DNA of 64,000 nucleotides from Panorpa germanica (taxonomy: Eukaryota > Arthropoda > Insecta > Mecoptera > Panorpidae): positions 1 to 64,000 of the forward strand of contig OY783209.1 of NCBI GenBank assembly GCA_963678705.1, in the 5' to 3' direction. The notes under the pieces were generated by a model, which was not told the DNA's origin, did not search any database, and saw only the letters and a list, made by a program, of their open reading frames with translations. Of the stretch, positions 13,401 through 25,428 are shown in pieces; the stretch's first letter is position 1, and each line of letters starts with the position of its first letter. Made by a program: the position numbers and the translations under genes.

Positions 13401-16400
13401 CAATATATACCTAGGAGGCTCAAATTTTAATATGAGATAGTCTAAACACTCCTTTATAAATTTTATATACAGTTTCTATTAGGAGCCTTTAGGGGGCCAC
13501 GCTAGAGCCATGTATTCCATGGGTTGCACAAGCTTTACATTTATTGACATAGCATGCTTGGAACGTTAATTACAGAGCACAGTTTAGAGCTGGGAATCTG
13601 AAATTTTTATATGAGGTAGTATAGACACTCCTTTATAAATTTTATATACAGTTTCTATTAGGAGCCTTAAGGGGGCCACACTAGAGCCATGCATATTATG
13701 GGTTTGCACAAGCGTTATAAATTTATTCTCTATTTAGAGGTTGCAAGAGAATCTATATAGTATTTTTTGAAACCTCAATTTAGAGGTTGCAAGAGAATCT
13801 ATATAGTATTTTTTGAAACCTCAATTTAGAGGTTGCAAGAAAATCTATATAGTATTTTTTGAAACCTCAATTTAGAGGTTGCAAGAAAATCTATATAGTA
13901 TTTTTTGAAACCTCAATTTAGAGGTTGCAAGAAAATCTATATAGTATTTTTTGAAACCTCAATTTAGAGGTTGCAAGAAAATCTATATAGTATTTTTTGA
14001 AACCTCAATTTAGAGGTTGCAAGAAAATCTATATAGTATTTTTTGAAACCTCAATTTAGAGGTTGCAAGAAAATCTATATAGTATTTTTTGAAACCTCAA
14101 TTTATGTTATGAATGTATGTTACCCTAATACATTTCTTTTTCAAAAATTATTTAAAGTTTACAATAAAATGTATTTATTTTTATGTATTAGCGCTACGAC
14201 ATTTTATATGACATAATGCTATGCTTGGAACGTTAATTACAGAGCACAGTTTAGAGCTGGGAATCTGAAATTTTTATATGAGGTAGTATAGACACTCCTT
14301 TATAAATTTTATATACAGTTTCTATTAGGAGCCTTAAGGGGGCCACACTAGAGCCATGCATTCAATGGATTGCACAAGCATTACACAAGCGTTACATTCA
14401 ACAATGACATAGCATGCTTACAACGTTAACTGTAAGGTACAATATATACCTAGGAGGCTCAAATTTTAATATGAGATAGTCTAAACACTCCTTTATAAAT
14501 TTTATATACAGTTTCTATTAGGAGCCTTTAGGGGGCCACGCTAGTGCCATGTATTCCATGGGTTGCACAAGCTTTACATTTATTGACATAGCATGCTTGG
14601 AACGTTAATTACAGAGCACAGTTTAGAGCTAGGAATCTGAAATTTTTATATGAGGTAGTATAGACACTCCTTTATAAATTTTATATACAGTTTCTATTAG
14701 GAGCCTTAAGGGGGCCACACTAGAGCCATGCATTCAATGGATTGCACAAGCATTACACAAGCGTTACATTCAACAATGACATAGCATGCTTACAACGTTA
14801 ACTGTAAGGTACAATATATACCTAGGAGGCTCAAATTTTAATATGAGATAGTCTAAACACTCCTTTATAAATTTTATATACAGTTTCTATTAGGAGCCTT
14901 TAGGGGGCCACGCTAGAGCCATGTATTCCATGGGTTGCACAAGCTTTACATTTATTGACATAGCATGCTTGGAACGTTAATTACAGAGCACAGTTTAGAG
15001 CTGGGAATCTGAAATTTTTATATGAGGTAGTATAGACACTCCTTTATAAATTTTATATACAGTTTCTATTAGGAGCCTTAAGGGGGCCACACTAGAGCCA
15101 TGCATATTATGGGTTTGCACAAGCGTTATAAATTTATTCTCTATTTAGAGGTTGCAAGAGAATCTATATAGTATTTTTTGAAACCTCAATTTAGAGGTTG
15201 CAAGAGAATCTATATAGTATTTTTTGAAACCTCAATTTAGAGGTTGCAAGAAAATCTATATAGTATTTTTTGAAACCTCAATTTAGAGGTTGCAAGAAAA
15301 TCTATATAGTATTTTTTGAAACCTCAATTTAGAGGTTGCAAGAAAATCTATATAGTATTTTTTGAAACCTCAATTTAGAGGTTGCAAGAAAATCTATATA
15401 GTATTTTTTGAAACCTCAATTTAGAGGTTGCAAGAAAATCTATATAGTATTTTTTGAAACCTCAATTTAGAGGTTGCAAGAAAATCTATATAGTATTTTT
15501 TGAAACCTCAATTTATGTTATGAATGTATGTTACCCTAATACATTTCTTTTTCAAAAATTATTTAAAGTTTACAATAAAATGTATTTATTTTTATGTATT
15601 AGCGCTACGACATTTTATATGACATAATGCTATGCTTGGAACGTTAATTACAGAGCACAGTTTAGAGCTGGGAATCTGAAATTTTTATATGAGGTAGTAT
15701 AGACACTCCTTTATAAATTTTATATACAGTTTCTATTAGGAGCCTTAAGGGGGCCACACTAGAGCCATGCATTCAATGGATTGCACAAGCATTACACAAG
15801 CGTTACATTCAACAATGACATAGCATGCTTACAACGTTAACTGTAAGGTACAATATATACCTAGGAGGCTCAAATTTTAATATGAGATAGTCTAAACACT
15901 CCTTTATAAATTTTATATACAGTTTCTATTAGGAGCCTTTAGGGGGCCACACTAGAGCCATGCATTCAATGGATTGCACAAGCATTACACAAGCGTTACA
16001 TTCAACAATGACATAGCATGCTTACAACGTTAACTGTAAGGTACAATATATACCTAGGAGGCTCAAATTTTAATATGAGATAGTCTAAACACTCCTTTAT
16101 AAATTTTATATACAGTTTCTATTAGGAGCCTTTAGGGGGCCACGCTAGTGCCATGTATTCCATGGGTTGCACAAGCTTTACATTTATTGACATAGCATGC
16201 TTGGAACGTTAATTACAGAGCACAGTTTAGAGCTAGGAATCTGAAATTTTTATATGAGGTAGTATAGACACTCCTTTATAAATTTTATATACAGTTTCTA
16301 TTAGGAGCCTTAAGGGGGCCACACTAGAGCCATGCATTCAATGGATTGCACAAGCATTACACAAGCGTTACATTCAACAATGACATAGCATGCTTACAAC

Positions 16401-18770
16401 GTTAACTGTAAGGTACAATATATACCTAGGAGGCTCAAATTTTAATATGAGATAGTCTAAACACTCCTTTATAAATTTTATATACAGTTTCTATTAGGAG
16501 CCTTTAGGGGGCCACGCTAGAGCCATGTATTCCATGGGTTGCACAAGCTTTACATTTATTGACATAGCATGCTTGGAACGTTAATTACAGAGCACAGTTT
16601 AGAGCTGGGAATCTGAAATTTTTATATGAGGTAGTATAGACACTCCTTTATAAATTTTATATACAGTTTCTATTAGGAGCCTTAAGGGGGCCACACTAGA
16701 GCCATGCATATTATGGGTTTGCACAAGCGTTATAAATTTATTCTCTATTTAGAGGTTGCAAGAGAATCTATATAGTATTTTTTGAAACCTCAATTTAGAG
16801 GTTGCAAGAGAATCTATATAGTATTTTTTGAAACCTCAATTTAGAGGTTGCAAGAAAATCTATATAGTATTTTTTGAAACCTCAATTTAGAGGTTGCAAG
16901 AAAATCTATATAGTATTTTTTGAAACCTCAATTTAGAGGTTGCAAGAAAATCTATATAGTATTTTTTGAAACCTCAATTTAGAGGTTGCAAGAAAATCTA
17001 TATAGTATTTTTTGAAACCTCAATTTAGAGGTTGCAAGAAAATCTATATAGTATTTTTTGAAACCTCAATTTAGAGGTTGCAAGAAAATCTATATAGTAT
17101 TTTTTGAAACCTCAATTTATGTTATGAATGTATGTTACCCTAATACATTTCTTTTTCAAAAATTATTTAAAGTTTACAATAAAATGTATTTATTTTTATG
17201 TATTAGCGCTACGACATTTTATATGACATAATGCTATGCTTGGAACGTTAATTACAGAGCACAGTTTAGAGCTGGGAATCTGAAATTTTTATATGAGGTA
17301 GTATAGACACTCCTTTATAAATTTTATATACAGTTTCTATTAGGAGCCTTAAGGGGGCCACACTAGAGCCATGCATTCAATGGATTGCACAAGCATTACA
17401 CAAGCGTTACATTCAACAATGACATAGCATGCTTACAACGTTAACTGTAAGGTACAATATATACCTAGGAGGCTCAAATTTTAATATGAGATAGTCTAAA
17501 CACTCCTTTATAAATTTTATATACAGTTTCTATTAGGAGCCTTTAGGGGGCCACGCTAGTGCCATGTATTCCATGGGTTGCACAAGCTTTACATTTATTG
17601 ACATAGCATGCTTGGAACGTTAATTACAGAGCACAGTTTAGAGCTAGGAATCTGAAATTTTTATATGAGGTAGTATAGACACTCCTTTATAAATTTTATA
17701 TACAGTTTCTATTAGGAGCCTTAAGGGGGCCACACTAGAGCCATGCATTCAATGGATTGCACAAGCATTACACAAGCGTTACATTCAACAATGACATAGC
17801 ATGCTTACAACGTTAACTGTAAGGTACAATATATACCTAGGAGGCTCAAATTTTAATATGAGATAGTCTAAACACTCCTTTATAAATTTTATATACAGTT
17901 TCTATTAGGAGCCTTTAGGGGGCCACGCTAGAGCCATGTATTCCATGGGTTGCACAAGCTTTACATTTATTGACATAGCATGCTTGGAACGTTAATTACA
18001 GAGCACAGTTTAGAGCTGGGAATCTGAAATTTTTATATGAGGTAGTATAGACACTCCTTTATAAATTTTATATACAGTTTCTATTAGGAGCCTTAAGGGG
18101 GCCACACTAGAGCCATGCATATTATGGGTTTGCACAAGCGTTATAAATTTATTCTCTATTTAGAGGTTGCAAGAGAATCTATATAGTATTTTTTGAAACC
18201 TCAATTTAGAGGTTGCAAGAGAATCTATATAGTATTTTTTGAAACCTCAATTTAGAGGTTGCAAGAAAATCTATATAGTATTTTTTGAAACCTCAATTTA
18301 GAGGTTGCAAGAAAATCTATATAGTATTTTTTGAAACCTCAATTTAGAGGTTGCAAGAAAATCTATATAGTATTTTTTGAAACCTCAATTTAGAGGTTGC
18401 AAGAAAATCTATATAGTATTTTTTGAAACCTCAATTTAGAGGTTGCAAGAAAATCTATATAGTATTTTTTGAAACCTCAATTTAGAGGTTGCAAGAAAAT
18501 CTATATAGTATTTTTTGAAACCTCAATTTATGTTATGAATGTATGTTACCCTAATACATTTCTTTTTCAAAAATTATTTAAAGTTTACAATAAAATGTAT
18601 TTATTTTTATGTATTAGCGCTACGACATTTTATATGACATAATGCTATGCTTGGAACGTTAATTACAGAGCACAGTTTAGAGCTGGGAATCTGAAATTTT
18701 TATATGAGGTAGTATAGACACTCCTTTATAAATTTTATATACAGTTTCTATTAGGAGCCTTAAGGGGGCC

Positions 18771-19680
18771 ACACTAGAGCCATGCATTCAATGGATTGCA
18801 CAAGCATTACACAAGCGTTACATTCAACAATGACATAGCATGCTTACAACGTTAACTGTAAGGTACAATATATACCTAGGAGGCTCAAATTTTAATATGA
18901 GATAGTCTAAACACTCCTTTATAAATTTTATATACAGTTTCTATTAGGAGCCTTTAGGGGGCCACGCTAGTGCCATGTATTCCATGGGTTGCACAAGCTT
19001 TACATTATTGACATAGCATGCTTGGAACGTTAATTACAGAGCACAGTTTAGAGCTAGGAATCTGAAATTTTTATATGAGGTAGTATAGACACTCCTTTAT
19101 AAATTTTATATACAGTTTCTATTAGGAGCCTTAAGGGGGCCACACTAGAGCCATGCATTCAATGGATTGCACAAGCATTACACAAGCGTTACATTCAACA
19201 ATGACATAGCATGCTTACAACGTTAACTGTAAGGTACAATATAGACCTAGGAGGCTCAAATTTTAATATGAGATAGTCTAAACACTCCTTTATAAATTTT
19301 ATATACAGTTTTTATTAGGAGCCTTAAGGGGGCCACGCTAGAGCCATGTATTCCATGGGTTGCACAAGCTTTACATTTATTGACATAGCATGCTTGCAAC
19401 GTTAATTACAAGCTACAATAAAGACCTAGGATGCTCAAATTTTAATATGAGATAGTCTAGACACTACTTTATAAATTTTATATAATGTTTCTATTAGGAG
19501 CTATAAGGGGGCCACACTAGAGCCATGCATTCTATGGTTTGCACAAGCGTTACATTTATTGACATAGCATGCTTGCAACGTTAATTACAAGCTACAATAA
19601 AGACCTAGGATGCTCAAATTTTAATATGAGATAGTCTAGACACTCCTTTATAAATTTTATATAAAGTTTCTATTAGGGGG
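18771..19680 (+). repeat. Transition block: A1/A2 monomers passing into A3-type monomers
   Basis: A1 at 18771, A2 at 18964 (one base shorter in the TTTACATTATTGAC stretch), A1 at 19142, then 179-bp A3-like monomers at 19335 and 19514. The last is cut at about 19680 where the D-associated sequence begins. The A3 monomers carry TGCAACGTTAATTACAAGC and GACCTAGGATGC, which are diagnostic of the right-hand satellite domain. The regular HOR order breaks down here. Confidence 0.9.
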
Positions 19681-19710
19681 CACATTATTATAATTTTAAA
19701 TATAAACGGC

Positions 19711-19815
19711 CGTAACGATAAAAACAAATGTCGTAACGATAAAAACAAATGTCGTAATGATAAAAACAAATGTCGTAATGATAAAAACAAATGTCGTAAC
19801 GATAAAAGCAAATGT
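19711..19815 (+). repeat. D minisatellite, 5 x 21 bp
   Basis: Tandem unit CGTAACGATAAAAACAAATGT, with AACG/AATG variants and a final unit with AAGCAAATGT. Because 21 is a multiple of three, the minus strand gives an artefactual FLSLRHL-type peptide repeat. The block is preceded by a short spacer containing AAATATAAACGGC and followed directly by an E-type sequence, the same order as the D blocks near 38.3, 40.5, 42.7 and 46.2 kb. Confidence 0.93.
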
Positions 19816-20327
19816 CCATTATTTAACCCTTGACACGCCGATATCTCGAAAACCGGGAGGCCTACCAAAAAATAAATTGCATATTTGAAATCAGCGTAAA
19901 AAGTTACGTTAATATAGGTCATAAATTTTACATTCACGGTAATATACCTTGTTAAAATATCATTTTTTTCGAATAATTTTACGACTACCAAATGTTCTAA
20001 AATGTTCTATCAAGCTTCAAGTGTTATTATCTCATGAACCATAAGAGATAGAAGTCTGAAATTTTTATATGAGGTAGTCTAGACTCTCCTTTATAAAATT
20101 TATATAATGTTTCTATTAGGAGCCTTAAGGGGGCCACACTAAAGCCATGCATTCTATGGTTTGCACAAGCGTTACATTTATTGACATAGCATGCTTGCAA
20201 CGTTAATTACAAGCTACAATAAAGACCTAGGATGCTCAAATTTTAATATGAGGTAGTATAGACACTCCTTTATAAATTTTATATACAGTTTCTATTAGAA
20301 GCCTTAAGGGGGCCACTTAAGGGGGCC
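19816..20327 (+). repeat. Truncated E unit, G module and A3 monomer, with a re-joined end
   Basis: A partial E unit (CCGATATCTCGAAAACCGGG) runs into the G module at about 19935 (CACGGTAATATACC through the AAGCTTCAAGTGTTATTATC stretch), then an A3-like monomer from 20136. The end of that monomer is duplicated at 20301-20328 (CTTAAGGGGGCCACTTAAGG), which marks a recombination junction back to ordinary A1/A2 units. Confidence 0.88.
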
Positions 20328-21412
20328 ACACTAGAGCCATGCATTCAATGGATTGCACAAGCATTACACAAGCGTTACATTCAACAATGACATAGCATGC
20401 TTACAACGTTAACTGTAAGGTACAATATATACCTAGGAGGCTCAAATTTTAATATGAGATAGTCTAAACACTCCTTTATAAATTTTATATACAGTTTCTA
20501 TTAGGAGCCTTTAGGGGGCCACGCTAGAGCCATGTATTCCATGGGTTGCACAAGCTTTACATTTATTGACATAGCATGCTTGGAACGTTAATTACAGAGC
20601 ACAGTTTAGAGCTGGGAATCTGAAATTTTTATATGAGGTAGTATAGACACTCCTTTATAAATTTTATATACAGTTTCTATTAGGAGCCTTAAGGGGGCCA
20701 CACTAGAGCCATGCATATTATGGGTTTGCACAAGCGTTATAAATTTATTCTCTATTTAGAGGTTGCAAGAGAATCTATATAGTATTTTTTGAAACCTCAA
20801 TTTAGAGGTTGCAAGAAAATCTATATAGTATTTTTTGAAACCTCAATTTAGAGGTTGCAAGAAAATCTATATAGTATTTTTTGAAACCTCAATTTAGAGG
20901 TTGCAAGAAAATCTATATAGTATTTTTTGAAACCTCAATTTAGAGGTTGCAAGAAAATCTATATAGTATTTTTTGAAACCTCAATTTAGAGGTTGCAAGA
21001 AAATCTATATAGTATTTTTTGAAACCTCAATTTAGAGGTTGCAAGAAAATCTATATAGTATTTTTTGAAACCTCAATTTAGAGGTTGCAAGAAAATCTAT
21101 ATAGTATTTTTTGAAACCTCAATTTAGAGGTTGCAAGAAAATCTATATAGTATTTTTTGAAACCTCAATTTATGTTATGAATGTATGTTACCCTAATACA
21201 TTTCTTTTTCAAAAATTATTTAAAGTTTACAATAAAATGTATTTATTTTTATGTATTAGCGCTACGACATTTTATATGACATAATGCTATGCTTGGAACG
21301 TTAATTACAGAGCACAGTTTAGAGCTGGGAATCTGAAATTTTTATATGAGGTAGTATAGACACTCCTTTATAAATTTTATATACAGTTTCTATTAGGAGC
21401 CTTAAGGGGGCC
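20328..21412 (+). repeat. Partial HOR copy with nine B units
   Basis: A1 (20328), A2 (20521), a truncated A (20700), nine B units at 20755-21168 (exactly 414 bp), spacer C from 21169 and a partial A2 to 21412. Only the first B unit has the AAGAGAATC variant here, against two in the main array. This copy therefore comes from a related but separate lineage of the 1,604-bp HOR. Confidence 0.93.
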
Positions 21413-22933
21413 ACACTAGAGCCATGCATTCAATGGATTGCACAAGCATTACACAAGCGTTACATTCAACAATGACATAGCATGCTTACAACGTTAACTG
21501 TAAGGTACAATATATACCTAGGAGGCTCAAATTTTAATATGAGATAGTCTAAACACTCCTTTATAAATTTTATATACAGTTTCTATTAGGAGCCTTTAGG
21601 GGGCCACGCTAGAGCCATGTATTCCATGGGTTGCACAAGCTTTACATTTATTGACATAGCATGCTTGGAACGTTAATTACAGAGCACAGTTTAGAGCTAG
21701 GAATCTGAAATTTTTATATGAGGTAGTATAGACACTCCTTTATAAATTTTATATACAGTTTCTATTAGGAGCCTTAAGGGGGCCACACTAGAGCCATGCA
21801 TTCAATGGATTGCACAAGCATTACACAAGCGTTACATTCAACAATGACATAGCATGCTTACAACGTTAACTGTAAGGTACAATATATACCTAGGAGGCTC
21901 AAATTTTAATATGAGATAGTCTAAACACTCCTTTATAAATTTTATATACAGTTTCTATTAGGAGCCTTTAGGGGGCCACGCTAGAGCCATGTATTCCATG
22001 GGTTGCACAAGCTTTACATTTATTGACATAGCATGCTTGGAACGTTAATTACAGAGCACAGTTTAGAGCTAGGAATCTGAAATTTTTATATGAGGTAGTA
22101 TAGACACTCCTTTATAAATTTTATATACAGTTTCTATTAGGAGCCTTAAGGGGGCCACACTAGAGCCATGCATTCAATGGATTGCACAAGCATTACACAA
22201 GCGTTACATTCAACAATGACATAGCATGCTTACAACGTTAACTGTAAGGTACAATATATACCTAGGAGGCTCAAATTTTAATATGAGATAGTCTAAACAC
22301 TCCTTTATAAATTTTATATACAGTTTCTATTAGGAGCCTTTAGGGGGCCACGCTAGAGCCATGTATTCCATGGGTTGCACAAGCTTTACATTTATTGACA
22401 TAGCATGCTTGGAACGTTAATTACAGAGCACAGTTTAGAGCTAGGAATCTGAAATTTTTATATGAGGTAGTATAGACACTCCTTTATAAATTTTATATAC
22501 AGTTTCTATTAGGAGCCTTAAGGGGGCCACACTAGAGCCATGCATTCAATGGATTGCACAAGCATTACACAAGCGTTACATTCAACAATGACATAGCATG
22601 CTTACAACGTTAACTGTAAGGTACAATATATACCTAGGAGGCTCAAATTTTAATATGAGATAGTCTAAACACTCCTTTATAAATTTTATATACAGTTTCT
22701 ATTAGGAGCCTTTAGGGGGCCACGCTAGAGCCATGTATTCCATGGGTTGCACAAGCTTTACATTTATTGACATAGCATGCTTGGAACGTTAATTACAGAG
22801 CACAGTTTAGAGCTGGGAATCTGAAATTTTTATATGAGGTAGTATAGACACTCCTTTATAAATTTTATATACAGTTTCTATTAGGAGCCTTAAGGGGGCC
22901 ACACTAGAGCCATGCATTCAATGGATTGCTCTA
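21413..22933 (+). repeat. Four A1/A2 dimers of 372 bp plus a truncated A
   Basis: Dimers start at 21413, 21785, 22157 and 22529, with exactly 372-bp spacing (193 + 179). A truncated A1 at 22901-22933 then runs into the 45-bp minisatellite. This simple A1-A2 alternation may be the ancestral arrangement from which the 1,604-bp HOR was built. Confidence 0.95.
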
Positions 22934-23384
22934 TTTAGAGGTTGCAATAAAATCTATACATTTAAGTGGCAACCTCTATTTAGAGGTTGCAATAAAACCT
23001 ATACATTTAAGTGGCAACCTCTATTTAGAGGTTGCAATAAAACCTATACATTTAAGTGGCAACCTCTATTTAGAGGTTGCAATAAAACCTATACATTTAA
23101 GTGGCAACCTCTATTTAGAGGTTGCAATAAAACCTATACATTTAAGTGGCAACCTCTATTTAGAGGTTGCAATAAAACCTATACATTTAAGTGGCAACCT
23201 CTATTTAGAGGTTGCAATAAAACCTATACATTTAAGTGGCAACCTCTATTTAGAGGTTGCAATAAAACCTATACATTTAAGTGGCAACCTCTATTTAGAG
23301 GTTGCAATAAAACCTATACATTTAAGTGGCAACCTCTATTTAGAGGTTGCAATAAAATCTATATAGTATTTTTTGAAACCTCAA
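22934..23384 (+). repeat. 45-bp palindromic minisatellite (9 units) plus one B unit at the array edge
   Basis: Nine 45-bp units (405 bp) from TTTAGAGGTTGCAATAAAAC to GTGGCAACCTCTA, then one 46-bp B unit at 23339-23384. The first 45-bp unit has AATCTATAC where the others have AACCTATAC. Each junction reads GCAACCTCT-attt-AGAGGTTGC, a perfect 9-bp stem with a 4-nt loop, stronger than in the B units. Because 45 is a multiple of three, the plus strand stays open for 146 codons with a 15-residue repeat (YLEVAIKPIHLSGN-type). I read that as an artefact: no signal peptide, splice context or unique sequence accompanies it. Confidence 0.94.
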
Positions 23385-23448
23385 TTTATGTTATGAATGT
23401 ATGTTACCCTAATACATTTCTTTTTCAAAAATTATTTAAAGTTTACAA
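23385..23448 (+). repeat. Head of spacer C; right edge of the left satellite domain
   Basis: About 63 bp identical to the start of HOR spacer C (TTTATGTTATGAATG through TTTAAAGTTTACAA). The sequence then diverges into a TA-rich run at about 23450-23482. This is the boundary between satellite and island DNA. Confidence 0.85.
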
Positions 23449-25045
23449 CGTTATATATATATATATACAATATATATATTGTTCATTGAAAATATTTAAT
23501 ATTTAGTAAATAATTATATTTAATGTTATGTGTGTAACTGTAATATATTTTTGCAGGCGTAATAAATTCTATGTTTTTCTTGTTCCATTATATTGCGATC
23601 TGTATTATCGACACGCATGCGCGGTAGATTCAAATCAAAGGAATACATATTCTTTACATATACGATTGAGTAGGGGTAGTAGCGGTATGTATAACAACGT
23701 GGTACTTGCTAAGACGGTTAATCTCTCGCATCAAACAAGTTGAGGTTATTTAAATATCTATACATATGCACATGAATAGTAAAATACTGGCTCAACCATA
23801 TTATTTGTAATGTTATTAGAAAAAGGTAAAATAATGGTATTCTAATCTTTAAGTAAATAGTACATATCGTACTTTTTATATTTTATATTTAAATTAAGAT
23901 ATATAATAATATTGTTATGAATGATTTGTTTGTTTTAATTTTTCAGAATAATACGAGTATATATTAATATTTTATTAATCATCTTCGTTTTCGTATATAC
24001 ATAAATATATTTATCGTAAAGAAATCGTAAAGTGTTATAAAGTATCGTATCTTTTATATTTTTATTTTCATATTGTAATCGTAAAAGTAAAGTAAACTAA
24101 AAAAAATAATTCTTTATTCAGACAGCGGATTCGAACTCATAACGTTTGGATATGTTGAAAAGAAGGGCGGTAGACGTAAAAGGAATTCACCCCATCCCAT
24201 AAATAAAGTAGTTGTGTGTCTGAATTAATAGTACAACATACGTCCAATATATCTGTTTCACACAGGTACATCACATCATATATATTCTTCTTCTTCCCTC
24301 CCTCACTCACTCATCATCATCAAATCTGAGTGTCATATAAATATATATAACTTGCTGGCTGGCTTGGCTGCTCGGCTGCTCGGCTCGCGGTCTGCGGGGT
24401 TGGCGGGGTTCCACAGGTGTGGGGTGTGGGTTGATTCGTCATCTGTACCTATAGCCACTGGACCACGAGGTATCCGAACTGTGATTCAATTTTAGGGAAA
24501 ATAAACTTACCACTCTACATATTAAATAATAATTTATTAATTTGAGTGTACCGGTCTGTGATTCACAAATATATTATATATATTCGTGTTCGTCGTGTTC
24601 TTTTAATATATTACGCTGCTGTGTTATTTTAATTATTTATTCAATTAAACGTTTGATACTTAATATAAATATTATGTGTATTCTGTGTGTGTGTGTGGTA
24701 GATTTTCACATTTTCTAAAGGTACAACATGCTTATTTATATTGTTTGTTATATTATATATATAATACGTATTATTTTCTGTTGCATCAGCGTTTGTTTGT
24801 TTTAACCTAAAATAACGCTAGGTCATTTTTTTTACGTTTACATTACATTGAACGCGGTTTTACATAATTTTACACGTTATATATATAGTCATTAAATAAA
24901 TGGAAAAGGTTTTAATTAACAATCTATTCATTTGATACGTAACATTACATCTTCTTGTATAGAGAGTTATTTTTAATTGTTACCTTACCTTACCTTACTT
25001 TACATTATATTAACAACAAAAAAAAACAGGAGTAATTGTTCGATA
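23449..25045. other. AT-rich non-satellite DNA, no gene recognised
   Basis: The stretch starts with a TA dinucleotide run (23450-23482). A 71-codon open frame at 23528-23743 (+) has no recognisable domain and I do not call it a gene. Near 24336 a TATAAATA box lies shortly upstream of an unusually GC-rich patch (about 24355-24440, GGCTGCTCGGCTGCTCGG). This could be an old promoter and 5' leader, but no coding exon follows that I can support. A short inverted repeat (ATTCAGACA at about 24117, TGTCTGAAT at about 24217) is also present. The rest looks like ordinary AT-rich intergenic sequence. Confidence 0.6.
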
Positions 25046-25426
25046 GAGCTACACCTTTTGTTTTGAATCTTATTAAAAAACTATTGCATGTTCGTATGTT
25101 TTACGGTATTTGTTGTATACTTAAAACATGTACAAATCTTACATAATATACATTATACCTCTTTTTACGTAGAAAAAAACAATATTAATGGTTAAAGTTA
25201 AATGTTCAAATTTGAGGTTAGAAATAATATGACATTGTGCTATATATAAATGACAAAACATTTATTGGTCAACTTTAAGCATAAATTCTTTCCATTTTCT
25301 AATAAAAAATGGTATAATGTATATTACATTACATATTTGTAAATATTTTCACTATATTAAAAGCATCATGAAATTTACGAAAGTGCTATAGTTTTTTTAT
25401 AAGATTCAAAACAAAAGGTGTAGCTC
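25046..25426. mobile_element. MITE with long terminal inverted repeats, TA target duplication
   Basis: The outer 39 bp at 25046-25084 and 25388-25426 are reverse complements with one mismatch; the tip is GAGCTACACCTTTTGTTTTG. Beyond this, weaker complementarity continues inward for over 100 bp: AATATACATTATACC on the left is mirrored by GGTATAATGTATATT on the right. Most of the 381-bp element could therefore fold back on itself. TA flanks both ends (25044-25045 and 25427-25428), as expected for a Tc1/mariner-type target duplication. No transposase is encoded, so it would be non-autonomous. Assignment to Tc1/mariner is inferred only from the TA flanks. Confidence 0.85.
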
Positions 25427-25428
25427 TA

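Larger units (their letters stand above)
1..18770 (+). repeat. Satellite higher-order repeat array, 1,604-bp unit, 12 copies
   Basis: Copies begin at 1, 1605, 3209, 4813, 6417, 8021, 9533, 11137, 12741, 14345, 15756 and 17360. Nine are exactly 1,604 bp. The copy at 8021 is 1,512 bp because it has two fewer 46-bp B units. The copies at 14345 and 17360 are 1,411 bp because each lacks one 193-bp A1 monomer. The order in a full copy is A1, A1, A2, A1, A2, a truncated A monomer, eight B units, spacer C, then a 3' partial A2. Copies differ by only a few substitutions (for example near 6528, 7184 and 12165), so the array was homogenised recently. No gene lies inside it. Exact copy number could be affected by assembly of near-identical units. 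Confidence 0.97.

Noticed and set aside
23528-23743. 71-codon open frame in the island
   Set aside because: No domain, no convincing start context or splice signals, and AT-rich surroundings; chance length.
24117-24195. tRNA gene or tRNA-derived SINE on the minus strand (GTTCGAATCC like a B box)
   Set aside because: The T-arm stem does not pair and no A box or cloverleaf could be made.
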